From Bufo bufo (lineage: Eukaryota > Chordata > Amphibia > Anura > Bufonidae): 64,000 nucleotides of DNA. Below the pieces are notes generated by a model that saw nothing but the letters and a program-made list of their open reading frames with translations, had not been told where the DNA came from and ran no database searches. Position numbers and translations under genes: made by a program. Positions 42,928-55,522 of this stretch are shown in pieces. The DNA is taken from assembly GCF_905171765.1 (NCBI RefSeq), contig NC_053390.1:505334301-505398300 (forward strand), given 5' to 3'. Numbering within the stretch: position 1 is the stretch's first letter; every line of letters starts with the position of its first letter.

Positions 42928-43470
42928 AGCGAACCTTTCACCTCATTTTCACTTTATAAACTAGCAACAGTACCTTATAGATTATCTTGAGTGTGTTGTT
43001 ATCCATGTTAGTGCCGCTTTCCTGCGCTTTTTATTCATAAAAAAATCGTCTTATAAAGTTCTCATTTCTGCTCCAACAGTCACGCAACAAGTCAAGGGGG
43101 TAGCCCTTCCCTCTCCTCTGGCCGTACCGCCCCTGCCCTAACGCCGCCTCTATGCTCTGTAATTGACAGCCGGCTCAGTTGCCGGGACCGCGCTTGTGAA
43201 TCCTGCGCATGCGCCGTCCTCCTCATTCGCCGCGCGATCCCGTCTTTCTGGCGGACACAAGCGCGACCATGTAACAGAATCGCGCATGCGCCGTACGCGA
43301 TGCCTGCCTGTCTGCTCTCCCTCCCGTGTGCGCGCTCCACTATCTTCAGGCTCCAAGTGCCCCACGTGATCACTGTAGACTTGCCGCAGATTGCAAGCCA
43401 GTGATCATCGTGAGCGGAGCATTGTTCTAATAATCCGAGCCTTGCAGCATCAGCACGTGTGAAATTACAG
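42928..43470. mobile_element. Half of a second TTAA element abutting the first
   Basis: AGCGAACCTTTCACCTCATT follows the shared TTAA at 42924-42927. The terminus resembles 'AGGGAACCTGTCACC' at 43748. The GC-rich 'GCGCATGCGCCGT' core is present, but the mirrored right terminus is not, so it is truncated near 43400-43470. Confidence 0.6.
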
Positions 43471-43673
43471 GCTTATATACTGCTGTCAAATTCAATTGTT
43501 AAATAAACACTCGCTTGGGGAAAAAAAAAATTGTTGGCAGCCTTTGATGTAGATGTCATTGTGAGATACACCCTTAATACATTTGGGTTACATTCAGAGA
43601 TTTGAAATACCGCCATACAGGGGTTTGATTCAGGCATTTGAAATACAGCCATTTTGGTCAAAGAAATCTTTAA
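43471..43673. other. hAT body sequence between insertions
   Basis: It contains one diverged unit of the third-kilobase array ('CAGGGGTTTGATTCAGGCAT' at 43619), which shows that the array at 49345-51345 originally continued here and was split by the piggyBac copy. Confidence 0.6.
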
Positions 43674-43747
43674 CCCCTTAGGGACTCAGCCCTATTTCAC
43701 CTTAAGGACTTGGCCATTTTTTGCAAATCTGACCAGTGTCACTTTAA

Positions 43748-45080
43748 AGGGAACCTGTCACCAAAAAATCGCTTATTAAAGGGAGTCTGTCACCAGATTG
43801 TGACCTTATAGACCGCTTACATAGCGCTCTAGCATAGCAGTCTATGATTCTAATAGTACCTTTGATGTTTGCTTGTGAAGTTCCCCCAAGGCAAAAACAG
43901 ACTTTTATTCATATGTAAATTAGGGCTCGCAAGTGCCCAGGGCGGCGTTCACCTCGTTGGAGCCCAGGCCGTCCTCCTTCTCTGCAGCGAGATCCCGCGC
44001 CTGCGCTATCCATTGCTTGGCCGGGGCATGCGCATTGCGATGCCCATTGTGGGTGTCTCTGGTCCGCCTCCTCGCCGCTGTTTCTCGTCGTTGGCCGGCA
44101 CATGCGTAGTAGCTACTGCGATGCCGTGCCCACAATGGGCATCGCAGTGCGCATGCCCCGGCCAAGCAATGGATAGTGCAGGCGCAGGATCTCGCTGCAG
44201 AGAAGGAGGACGCAAAGTAAGAGAGCGGGGCGGGCAGAGGAAGAGGCTGGGGCGGGGATATGACGAAAAGAGGCAGAACAGCCTGGGCTCCAACGAGGTG
44301 AACGCCGCCCTGGGCACTTGCGAGCCCTAATTTACATATGAATAAAAGTCCGTTTTTGCCTTGGGGGAACTTCACAAGCAAACATCAAAGGTACCATTAG
44401 AATCATAGACTGCTATGCTAGAGTGCTATGTAAGCGGTCTATAAGGTCACAATCTGGTGACAGACTCCCTTTAAGCTGTTCAGAGTACCTTATAGTGCTA
44501 CATAGTAGCCTCATTGAGAAATCGATGTTTTATTCAGCTGCTGCCCCGTGCTTCAAGTCAGGCTTGAAGTCAAGGGGGCAGCGGCCTAGTCGTCTCCAAT
44601 CCTGCTCTCCCCGCCTCCTGCCGCCTTCATTGACACGCCGCATCTCAGTGCCGGGACCGCGCTCTCAGCCCGCATGCGCAGTAAAGGGCTGCTGTAGCGC
44701 GATCCCGGCTCCGGCTCGTACACTCAGCCGGCTTCAGTCTCGCTATAGCGCATGCGCCCGCCAGCCTTACATATTTGCGCCCGCGCCCGGCATCTTCTCT
44801 ACCTGCGCATACAGAGCGGGCGCATGCGCTGTAGCGAGACTGAAGCCGGCTTAGTGTACGAGCCGGAGCCGGGATCGCGGTACAGCAGCCCTTTACTGCG
44901 CATGCGGGCTGAGAGCGCGGTCCCGTCACTGAGATGTGGGGCAGCAGCTGAATAAAACATCGATTTCTCAATGAGGCTAAATGCTGGAAAATGAAGAAAA
45001 AGTGCAATAGGACACTACTATGTAGCACTATAAGGTACTCTGAACAGCTTAATAAGCGATTTTTTGCTGACAGGTTCCCT
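43748..45080. mobile_element. Outer TTAA palindromic MITE
   Basis: The ends AGGGAACCTGTCACCAAAAA and TGCTGACAGGTTCCCT are imperfect inverted repeats flanked by TTAA (43744-43747 and 45081-45084). The arms near 43748-43779 and 44471-45080 belong to one palindrome, interrupted by an inner MITE. 'TTATTAAGCTGTTCAGAGTA' spans the repaired site, and its complement is intact at 45034-45054. Confidence 0.88.
43780..44470. mobile_element. Inner TTAA palindromic MITE nested in the outer one
   Basis: AGGGAGTCTGTCACCAGATT and AATCTGGTGACAGACTCCCT are perfect inverted ends with TTAA at 43776-43779 and 44471-44474. The arms are nearly identical over 300 bp. Mirror-image frames of about 153 codons on the two strands are a consequence of the palindrome, not genes. 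Confidence 0.92.
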
Positions 45081-45351
45081 TTAAGTGGTGATAACTTTAA
45101 AACGCTTTGACTTATCCAGGCCATTCTGAGATAGTTTTATCGTCACATATTGTACTTCATGACACTGGTAAAATATTTATAAAAAAATACCAAAAATACC
45201 AAATTTACCAAAAATGTTAAAAAAAATTCCAAGTTTCAATTTCTCTACTTCTATAATACATAGTTATTACTTTACATTCCCCATATGTCTACTTCATGTT
45301 TGGATCATTTTGGGAATGATATTAAATTTTTTGGGGATGTTACAAGGCTTA

Positions 45352-45919
45352 GGCTACTTTCACACTTGCGTTGTTCTTTTCCGGCATAGAGTTCCGTCAC
45401 AGGGGCTCTATACCGGAAAAGAACTGATCAGGTATGTCCCCATGCATTCTGAATGGAGAGTAATCCGTTCAGTTTGCATCAGGATGTCTTCAGTTCAGTC
45501 GTTTTGACTGATCAGGCAAAAGAGAAAACCGTAGCATGCTACGGTTTTATCTCCGGCTAAAAAAACTGAAGACTTGCCTGAACGCCGGATCAGGCATTTT
45601 TTCCCATAGGAATGTATTAGTGCCGGATCCGGCATTCAGAATACCGGAATGCCGGATCCGTCGTTCCGGTATGCGCATGCGCAGACTGAAAAAAAGGTGA
45701 AAAAATAAATGCCGGATCCGTTTTTGCCGGATGACACCGGAAAGACGGATCCGGCATTTCAATGCATTTTTTCGACTGATCAGGCATTTTTAAGACTGAT
45801 CAGGATCCTGATCAGTCTTACTAATGCCATCAGTTAGCATACATTTTGCCTGATCCGGCAGGCAGTTCCGGCGACGGAACTGCTTGCCGGATCTCTCTGC
45901 CGCAAGTGTGAAAGTAGCC
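45352..45919. mobile_element. Palindromic MITE in the piggyBac copy, TSD TTA
   Basis: The ends GGCTACTTTCACACTTGCG and CGCAAGTGTGAAAGTAGCC are perfect inverted repeats, with TTA at 45349-45351 and 45920-45922. The flanks 'TACAAGGC' / 'GAAGTTTAGAAGC' rejoin the unit sequence seen at 58380-58395. Confidence 0.9.
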
Positions 45920-48900
45920 TTAGAAGTTTAGAAGCAAATCTTGAAATTTTTCAGAAATTTTCAAAAACACAATTTTTAGGGACCAGTTCAGGTCTGAAGT
46001 CACTTTGCGAGGCTTACATAATAGAAACCACCCAAAAATGACCCCATTCTATAAACTACACCCCTCAAGGTATTCAAAACTGATTTTACAAACTTTGTTA
46101 ACCCTTTAGGTGTTCCACAAGAATTAATGGAAAATAGAGATACAATTTCAAAATGTCACTTTTTTGGCAGATTTTCCATTTTAATCATTTTTATCCAGTT
46201 ACAAAGCAAGGGTTAACAGCCAAACCAAACTCAATATTTATGGCCCTTATTCTGTAGTTTACAGAAACACCCCATATGTGGTCGTATACCGCTGTACGGG
46301 CACACGGCAGGGCGCAGAAGGAAAGGAATGCCATACGTTTTTTTGAAGGCAGATTTTGCTTAACTGTTTTTTTTTGGACACCATGTCCCATTTGAAGCCC
46401 CCCTGATGCACCCCTAGAGTAGAAACTCCATAAAAGTGACCCCATCTAAGAAACCACACCCCTCAAGGTATTCAAAACTGATTTCACAAACGTTGTTAAC
46501 CTATTAGGTGTTCCACAAGAATTAATGGAACATAGAGATACAATTTAAAAATGTCACTTTTTTGGCAGATTTTACATTTTAATATTTTTTTTTACTTTTA
46601 CAAAGCAAGGGTTAACAGCCAAACAAAACTCAATATTGATGGCCCTGATTCTGTAGTTTACAGAAACACCCCATATGTGGTCGTAAACCGCTGTACGGGC
46701 ACACGGCAGGGCGCAGAAGAAAATAAATGCCATACGGTTTTTGGAAGGCAGATTTTGCTGGACTGTTTTTTTTTACACCATGTCCCATTTGAAGCCCCCC
46801 TGATGCAACCCTAGAGTAGAAACTCCATAAAACCGACCCAATCTAAGAAACTACTCCCCTCAAGGTATTCAAAACAGATTTTATAAACGTTGTTAACCCT
46901 TTAGGTGTTCCACAAGAGTTATTGGCAAATGCAGATGACATTTTTAGAATTACAATTTTTTGGCAAATTTTCCATTTTAATCAATTTTTCCAGTAACAAA
47001 GCAAGGGTTAACAGCCAAACAAAACTCAATATTTATGGCCCTGATTCTGTAGTTTACAGAAACACCCCATATGTGGTCGTAAACAGCTGTACGGGCACAC
47101 GGCAGGACGCAGAAGAAAAGGAATGCCTATACGGTTTTTGGAATGCAGATTTTGCTGGACTGTTTTTTTTTTACACCATGTCCCATTTGAAGCCCCCCTG
47201 ATGCACCCCTAGTGTAGAAATTCCAAAAAAGTGGCCCCATTTTAGAAACTATGGGATAGGGTGGTAGTATTGTTGGTACTAGTTTAGGGTAAATATGATT
47301 TTTGGTTGCTCTATATTACACTTTTTGTGAGGCAAGATAACAAGAAATAGCTGTTTTGGCACCGTTTTTATTTTTTGTTATTTACAACATTCATCTGACA
47401 GGTTAGATCATGTAATATTTTTATAGACCAGGTTGTCACGGATGCGGAGATACCTAATTATTGGCACTATTTTGGGGTGCGTGTGACTTTTTGATCGCTT
47501 GCTATTACACTTTTTGTGATGTAAGGTGACAAAAAATGGTTTATTTAGCAGTTTTATTTAAAAAATTTTACGGTGTTCATCTGAGGGGTTAGGTCATGTG
47601 ATATTTTTATAGAGCCGGTTGATACGGACACGGCAATACCTAATATGTATACTTTTTTTTATTTATGTAAGTTTTACAAAATGATTTCATTTTTGAAGCA
47701 AAAAAAATCATGTTTTAGTGTTTCCATAGTCTGAGAGCCATAATTTTTTCAGTTTTTGGGCGATTACCTTGGGTAGGGTATGATTTTTGCGGGATGAGAT
47801 GACAGTTTAATTGGCACTATTTTGGGGTGCGTGTGACTTTTTGATCGCTTGCTATTACACTTTTTGTGATGTAAGGTGACAAAAAATGGTCTATTTAGCA
47901 CAGTTTTTATTTTACATTTTTTACGGTGTTCATCTGAAAGGTTAGATCATGTGATATTTTTATAGAGCCGGTCGATATGGACGCGGCGATACCTAATATG
48001 TATACTTTTTTTTATTTATGTAACTTTTACACAATAATATCATTTTTGAAACAAAAAAAAAATCATGTTTTAGTGTCTCCATATTCTGAGAGCCATAGTT
48101 TTTTCAGTTTTTGGGCGATTATCTTAGGTAGGGTCTCATTGTTTGCTGGATGAGATGTCCGTTGGATTGGCACTATTTTGGGGTGCATATGACTTTTTGA
48201 TCGCTTGCCATTACACTTTTTGTGATGTAAGGTGACAAAAAATGGTTTATTTAGCACAGTGTTTATTTTTTTTTATTTTTTACGGTGTTCATCTGTGGGG
48301 TTAGGTCATGTGATATTTTTATAGAGCCAGTCGATTCGAACGCGGCCATACCAAATATGTATACTTTTTTTTTTTATTTATGTAAGTTTTACACAATAAC
48401 AGCTTTTTTAAAACAAAAAAAATGATGTTTTAATGTCTCCATATTCTGAGCCATAGTTTTTTTATTTTTTGGGTGATTGTCTCAGGTAGGGGCTCATTTT
48501 TTGCGGGATAAGGTGACGGTTAGATTGGTACTATTTTGGTGGACAAAGGCCTTTTTGATCGCTTGCTGTTGTACTTTTTGTGATGTAAGGTGACAAAAAA
48601 ATGGTTTATTTAGCACAGGTTGTATTTTTTATTTTTTACGGTGTTCATCTGAGGGGTTAGGTCATGTGATATGTTTATAGAGCCGGTCGATACGGACGCG
48701 GCGATACCTAATATGTATACTTTTTTTTTTTACCCCTATTTTCTACCAATTTCTTTTTTACTTTATTTGGGGAAAATGACGTTTTTGTTTATTTTTGCTT
48801 GAAACTTTTAATTTTTTTGGGGGAAAACTTTATTTTTTAAACTTTTTTTTTCACTTTATTTTTTGTCTCACTTTGGGACTTGAACTTTTGGAGGTCTTAT

Positions 48901-49344
48901 CCTTTACAATGCATTCCAATACTTCTGTATTGGAATGCATTGGCTGAATGAGTAATACTGTGTGTATTACTCATACAACTTCCGGCCTGTGAGATCCAGG
49001 GTGCTGGATCTCACAGACTCGTCACAGGAAGGCAGCGCGATGCCTTCCTTAGACATCGCGCTGCCTTCCATGCCATCGGATCCCCCCTACAGCCGCATGG
49101 GGACCCGATGGCACCGCCCGCCGCAACCGCAGCTAAAAGCCGCAAACCGTAGGTCTGAATTGACCTGCGGATTGCGGCGATAGCCGATACGGGGGGGGGG
49201 GGGGTCACATGACTTTCCCCGCCTTTGTGACAGGATGCCCGCTGAATGATTTCAGCGGGCATCCTGTTCCTATTAACCCCCGCCGCGCCGCAATATACTT
49301 TTAAAGTTAGGACGTACCAGTACGCCGTGGGTCCTTAAGGACTC

Positions 49345-51345
49345 GGCAAACATGGCGGCAAACATTGATTCAGGCATTTGAAATACAGCCATTTGAAATA
49401 TAGCCATTTTGGGCAAAGAAATATTTAATTTAGGCCTACACTGGTTCAGGCCCTGTGAGATACACCCTCTACATACAGGGGTTTGATTCAGGCATTTGAA
49501 ATACACCCATTTGAAATACAGCCATTTTGGGCAAAGAAATCTTTAATTCAGGCCTACACTGGTTCAGACAGTGTGAGATACACCCTCTACATACAGGGGT
49601 TTGATTCAGGCATTTGAAATACAGCCATTTGGTGCACCAATATTGAATTCAGACCTACACTGGTTCAGGCCGTGTGAGATACACCCTCTACATACAGGGG
49701 TTTGATTCAGGCATTTGAAATACAGCCATTTGGTGCACCAATATTGAATTCAGACCTACACTGGTTCAGGCCGTGTGAGATACACCCTCTACATACAGGG
49801 GTTTGATTCAGGCATTTGAAATACAGCAATTTGAAATACAGCCATTTTGGGCAAAGAAATATTTAATTTAGGCCTACACTGATTCAGGCGCTGTGGGATA
49901 CACCCTCTACATGCAGGGGTTTGATTCAGGCTTTGAAATACAGCCATTTTGGGCAAAGAAATATTTAAATTAGGCCTACACTGGTTCAGGCCCTGTGAGA
50001 TACACCCTCTACATACAGGGGTTTGATTCAGGCATTTGAAATACACCCATTTGAAATACAGCCATTTTGGGCAAAGAAATCTTAAATTCAGGCCTACACT
50101 GGTTCAGACAGTGTGAGATACACCCTCTACATACAGGGGTTTGATTCAGGCATTTGAAATACAGCCATTTGGTGCACCAATATTGAATTCAGACCTACAC
50201 TGGTTCAGGCCGTGTGAGATACACCCTCTACATACAGGGGTTTGATTCAGGCATTTGAAATACAGCCATTTTGAGCAAAAAAATCTTTAATTTAGGCCTA
50301 CACTGGTTCAGACCATATGAGATACACCCTCTACATACAGGGGTTTGATTCAGGCATTTGAAATACAGCCATTTAAAATACAGCCATTTTGGGCAAAGAA
50401 ATATTTAATTTAGGCCTACACTGGTTCACACCCTGTGAGATACACCCTCTACATACAGGGGTTTGATTCAGGCATTTGAAATACCGCCATTTGGTGCACC
50501 AATATTGAATTCAGGCCTGCACTGGATCAGGTCGTGTGAGATACACCCTTTACATACAGGGGTTTGATTCAGGCATTTAAAATACCGCCATTTGAAATAC
50601 AGCCATTTTGGGCAAAGAAATCTTTAATTCAGGCCTACACTGGTTCAGACAGTGTGAGATACACCCTCTACATACAGGGGTTTGATTCAGGCATTTGAAA
50701 TACAGCCATTTGAAATACAGCCATTTTGGGCAAATAAATATTTAATTTAGGCCTACACTGGTTCAGGCCCTGTCCGATACACCCTCTACATACAGGGGTT
50801 TGATTCAAGCATTTAAAATACAGCCATTTGAAATACAGCCATTTTGGGCAAATAAATATTTAATTTAGGCCTACACTGGTTCAGGCCCTGTCCGATACAC
50901 CCTCTACATACAGGGGTTTGATTCAGGCATTTGAAATACTGCCATTTGGTGCACCAATATTGAATTCAGGCCTACACTGGTTCAGGCTGTGTGAGATACA
51001 CCCTCTACATACAGTTGGTTTGATTCAGGCATGTGAAATACAGCCATTTAAAATACAGTCATTTTGGGCCAAGAAATATTTAATTTAGGCCTACACTGGT
51101 TCAGGCCGTGTGAGATACTCCCTCTACATACAGGGGTTTGATTCAGGCATTTGAAATACAGCGATTTGAAATACAGCCATTTTGGGCAAAGAAATCTGTA
51201 ATATAGGCCTACACTGGTTCAGGACCTGTGAGATACACCCTTTACATACAGGGGTTTGATTCAGGCATTTGAAATACAGCCATTTTGGGCAAAAAAATCT
51301 TTAATTGAGTCCTAGTCTGGTTCAGGCCGTGTGAGATACACCCTT
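49345..51345. repeat. Tandem array, about 100-118-bp unit, upstream of the hAT transposase
   Basis: About 17 units contain 'ACACCCTCTACATACAGGGG', 'TTTGATTCAGGCATTTGAAA' and 'TACAGCCATTTTGGGCAAAG'. Unit length varies because the 'AATACAGCCATTTG' part is single, doubled or replaced by 'GGTGCACCAATATTGAATTC'. The array ends about 70 bp before the transposase ATG. Confidence 0.92.
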
Positions 51346-54020
51346 TACATACTGTCGTTCTATTCTACTATTAATTAAACACCCATTTAGGGCAAGATCC
51401 TAAATTCGAGAAATATGAGTAGAGCGTCAAATAAGGGATGTGGCCCAGGTCGTGGTTCTGCTGGTGGAACTCCTGTTGCAGGGAGAGGATGTGGTCGATC
51501 TGTGCCAGCTACACGCACAAGTGAAACCCCTTCCTCAGGTGCGAGTAGGCGACAAAACCTGCAGCGGTATTTGGTCGGGCCTAATGCTGCTATACGAATG
51601 GTGAGGCCTGAACAAGTACAGGCGATAGTAGAATGGGTTGCTGACAGTGTATCCAGTTCCTTCACATTGTCTCCCACCCAGTCTTCTGCTGAAAGACCAC
51701 AGTTGGCACCTGCAGCCGATGTCCATCAGTCTTTCACCTCACCCCCTTGCAAATCAGCCAAGCAGTCTGAGCCCCAAGTCATGCAGCAGTCTCTTCTGCT
51801 TTTTGATGACTCTGTTAGCAGGGTTTCCCAGAGCCATCCACCTAGCCCTGCCCCAGAAGTGGAAGAGATTGAGTGCACCGATGCCCAACCACTTATCTTT
51901 CAAGATGAGTACATGGGAGGACCATCGCAGCACGTCTTGGATGATGACGAAACACAGGTGCCAACTGCTGGGGCTTTCGAAACTGTGCAGACCGACAAGG
52001 AAGGCAGGGGTGAAGACTGGGTGGAAGATGATGTGGAGGACGATGAGGTCCTTGACCCCACATGGAATTAAGGTCATGCACGCACAGAGCCACCAGCACA
52101 GCAGAAGAGGGAGCAGGGTGCAAAATTGGTGCGGCCGTCCTCTAGACAGTACGCCTGCTACTGCCCAGCGCAGCAAGGGACCGAGCACACCAAAGCCAGC
52201 TTCAAGGAGTTCCCTGGCGTGGCAGTTCTTCAGACAATGTGCTGACGACAAGACACGAGTGGTTTGCACGCTGTGCAATCAGAGCCTGAAGCGAGGTATA
52301 AACGTTCTCAACCTGAGCACAACCTGCATGACCAGGCATTTAAGTGCAAAGCACGAGCTGCAGTGGAATAGACACCTCAAAAACCAAGAAATGTCTCTGG
52401 CTCCTCTTGCTTCATCTTCTGCTGCAGTCTCCGCCTCTTCATCCACCTCTGGAGTGACAGTGCCACCTGGTACCCTGGTAACAGAGGATCTGCCAGCAAC
52501 ACCAACACCTGGGTCACCAAGCATCTCCACAATGTCCCACGGAAGCGTTCAGCTCTCCATCTCCCAAACGCTGGAGAGGAAGAGGAAGTACCCCTCTACC
52601 CACCCGTGATCCCTAGCCCTGAATGCCAGCATTTCTAAATTACCGGCCTTTGAAATGCTGTCATTCCGTCTGGTGGAGACGGATAAATTTAAAGGCCTTA
52701 TGGTGGTGGCTGTCCCACAGTACGTTGTGCCCAGCTGCCATTACTTTTCAAGGCGAGCCATCCCTTCCCTGCACAACTAAGTAGGGGACAAAATCAGGTG
52801 TGCACCCGCCGCAACGCCATCTGTGGCAAGGTGCACCTGACTACGGATACGTGGACCAGTAACAACGGTCAGGGACGTTATATCTCCATAACAGCACACT
52901 GGGTAAATGCAGTGGTGGCTGGGCCTGAGGCGGATAGCAGTTTGGCGCATGTCCTTCCACCACCGAGGATTGCAGGGCGCTTCAGTTTGCCTTCTGTTGC
53001 TTCCTCCTCCTACTCTGCTTCCTCATCCTCTACCAGCTCCTCATCCGGTCAGCGTAACACCTTCACCACCAACTTCAGCACAGCCAGGGGTAAACGACAG
53101 CAGGCAGTTTTAAAACTTATCTGTTTGGGGGGACAAACCCCACACCGCGCAGGAGCTGTGGATGGGCTTTGAACAACAGACCGATGAGTGGTTTGTGCCA
53201 GTCAGCCTCATGCCCAGCCTGATGGTGTGCGATAATGGGCGAAATCTCGTAGCAGCTCTGGGACTAGCCGGTTTGACTCACATCCCTTGCCTAGCGCATG
53301 TGCTGAATTTGGTGGTGCAGAGATTCCTTAAAAATTACCCTGATATGTCAGAGCTGCTGCATAAAGTGCGGGCCGTCTGTGCGCGCTTTCGGCGTTCTCA
53401 CCCTGCTGCTGCTCGCCTGTCAGCACTGCAGCGTAACTTCGGCCTTCCCGCTCACCGCCTCATATGCGACGTGCCCACAAGGTGGAACTCCACCTTGCAC
53501 ATGCTGGCCAGACTGTGCGAGCAGCAGCAGGCAATAGTGGAGTTTCAGCTGCAGCACGCATGGGTGAGTCGCTCGGCGGAACAGCACCACTTCACCACCA
53601 ATGACTGGGCCTCCATGCGAGACCTGTGTTCCTTGTTGCGCTGTTTTGAGTACTCCACCAACATGGCCAGTGCCGATAACGCAGTTCTCATCGTTACTAT
53701 CCCACTTCTATGCCTCCTTGAAAAAACGCTCCTGGCGATGATGGAAGAGTATGTGGCACAGGAGGAGGAGGAGGAGGAAGAGGGATCATTTCATAGGGTT
53801 TGCGGCCAGTCATTCCCAAGTGGCTCCGAGGGTGGGTTCCTGCACCCACAAACCCAAGGTACACAATTGTCCAGCCAGGGCACAGTTCTGGAGGATAAGG
53901 AGGTGGAGGATGAGGAGGAGGAGATGGAGGAGGAGGAACCATGTTCACAGCAGGGTGGCACCCAGACCAGCTCATGGCCATCACTGGTGCGTGGATGGGG
54001 GGGATACAAAGGACACAGAC

Positions 54021-55120
54021 TGTAAAGGGGGAATATTAGCCCACCCGCCTGGCTACTCACTGTCCCTACGGGGTACGATGAGGGTTAACGGTGGTCTTAC
54101 AGGGGTGTAAGTAAACCACAAATAATGGGGTAAGGTACCGTGACAATGGAAGGGTAATCGGGGCAAGGGTATATCAGGGGCACAGGATCAGGGAAATCAG
54201 GGCATGGGTTTGGGGGACCAGGGTGCCCAGTATTCAGCAATGCAGGGGGTTAGTACCCTACAAGTGTACAGTGAGGCCCAGGGGTTATTCAGGGGAGTAG
54301 GGGTTTGGATAACCAGGGGGGGAAATAGGGGTTAACCAGGGGGGGTCACTTACAACAATACAAGTCTAATTATACGCTATATCTATATATATTTATAGAT
54401 CAATCGTTATAAATATATATACATATAGACGCACACACCACAATACAAACCTCACTACACTAGACAATTCCCAATTCCACCCCACACTCTAGCTGTACAA
54501 TACACATACATACATTCCTTAGCAGCACACACTTAGCTACTACTGGGGTATGCAGGCAGATTACAGGGCAGCTACAGGGGTATGAGTTGGTGGCAGGGAA
54601 GGGGTGAATCAGGGCAGGTGTATTAGGGGTCTGGAGGGAAAGGGTTACTCAGCCATTCTCAGGGCCATGTGGCCTCTCTTCCTTCAGGGTGCAGCTCCCA
54701 TGTGTCTCTCATTGCAGTCCAGGAATCCAAGAGAAAGCATGTCTGCCCTGCTTGGGGCTTTATAGCCCAAAACCAGCCCCCCTTCTCCTTCCTCAGGGAT
54801 GTGACATCATAGTGTCACTGTGACGTATGCCTGCCCTCAGAACAGACAGTTGGCCCCCCTGAGGCTAGCAGCACCACACGCCCAGCCATGTCCCAAACAT
54901 AAGTAACTTGGCTGATAAAATCAACAAAAGGATCAATTGATTTCTTAGCCTTTGAAGTCACCAGCCATCTGGAGACATATCCACCCCACTGCAGGAACTG
55001 GCTAAACGCTTTCCCTATGGGGGGCATTTAAGTATATATATGTAAATAGATACTTGGGGCGCATCTATATACACCTATATACTCATTATAAACCTGGGGC
55101 ATACATGGGCAGTTATAGGC

Positions 55121-55170
<50 letters not shown>

Positions 55171-55227
55171 GGGGGAGAGCCATGGCAGATACACATATAT
55201 AGATGTATGCACTGCATACACACATCC

Positions 55228-55261
<34 letters not shown>

Positions 55262-55522
55262 ACATTAGAGGGACAGGAAATATATACTAACTATAAGGGG
55301 ACACATATAAGGGGGGCACAGATCAACCAGGGACCACACATTTCCCACAGGGCCCAACATGAGCCCCTGTGGGCCACTAAGGGCAGATGTGCGTAGATGC
55401 TGGGCACATCCGCGCACATCATCCTATGAAGTGACCATTAATGCATGTATATATATCATACATGCATGCACGTGTTTGCATGCATATATGTATATATATG
55501 CATGCGTCTCAACCCTTCCTCA
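54021..55522 (-). mobile_element. 1.5-kb insert in the hAT transposase, possible solo LTR
   Basis: The transposase frame is cut between 'GGACACAGAC' (54011-54020) and 'ACACAGAC' (55523-55530), so an 8-bp repeat ACACAGAC borders the insert. The insert has TG...CA ends in both orientations. On the minus strand it has TATAAAG near 54758-54766 in mid-element, as in an LTR. LTR elements usually give 4-6 bp duplications, so the class is unsure. It includes 'CAGGGG' repeats (54060-54360) and (AT)n tracts. Confidence 0.6.
55121..55262. repeat. (AT)n microsatellites
   Basis: Two long AT runs (55121-55166 and 55230-55258) and a nearby 'TGCATGCATATATG' tract (55440-55505) lie in the insert. Frames rich in Tyr and Ile come from these runs and are not genes. 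Confidence 0.95.

Larger units (their letters stand above)
43674..49343 (-). mobile_element. piggyBac-derived element, minus orientation, inserted in the hAT array
   Basis: It starts after TTAA (43670-43673) with CCCCTTAGGGACTCAGCCC. Its order is the exact reverse of the copy at 13977-19141: 3' terminus, two or three B units (46000-47250), A units (47400-48730), and the 5' hairpin region with 'ATTGGAATGCATTGG' (48900-49250). The right terminus 'GGGTCCTTAAGGAC' ends near 49343 without a clear TTAA. Nested TTAA palindromes (43748-45080) and a MITE (45352-45919) lie within. Confidence 0.78.

Noticed and set aside
43869..44381. Two mirror-image 153-codon frames
   Set aside because: They are the two arms of one palindrome read on opposite strands; no domain is present.
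49345..51345. CRISPR-like regular array
   Set aside because: Whole units repeat with no unique spacers, and the context is a eukaryotic transposon.
55028..55290. Tyr/Ile-repeat proteins
   Set aside because: Translations of (AT)n microsatellites.
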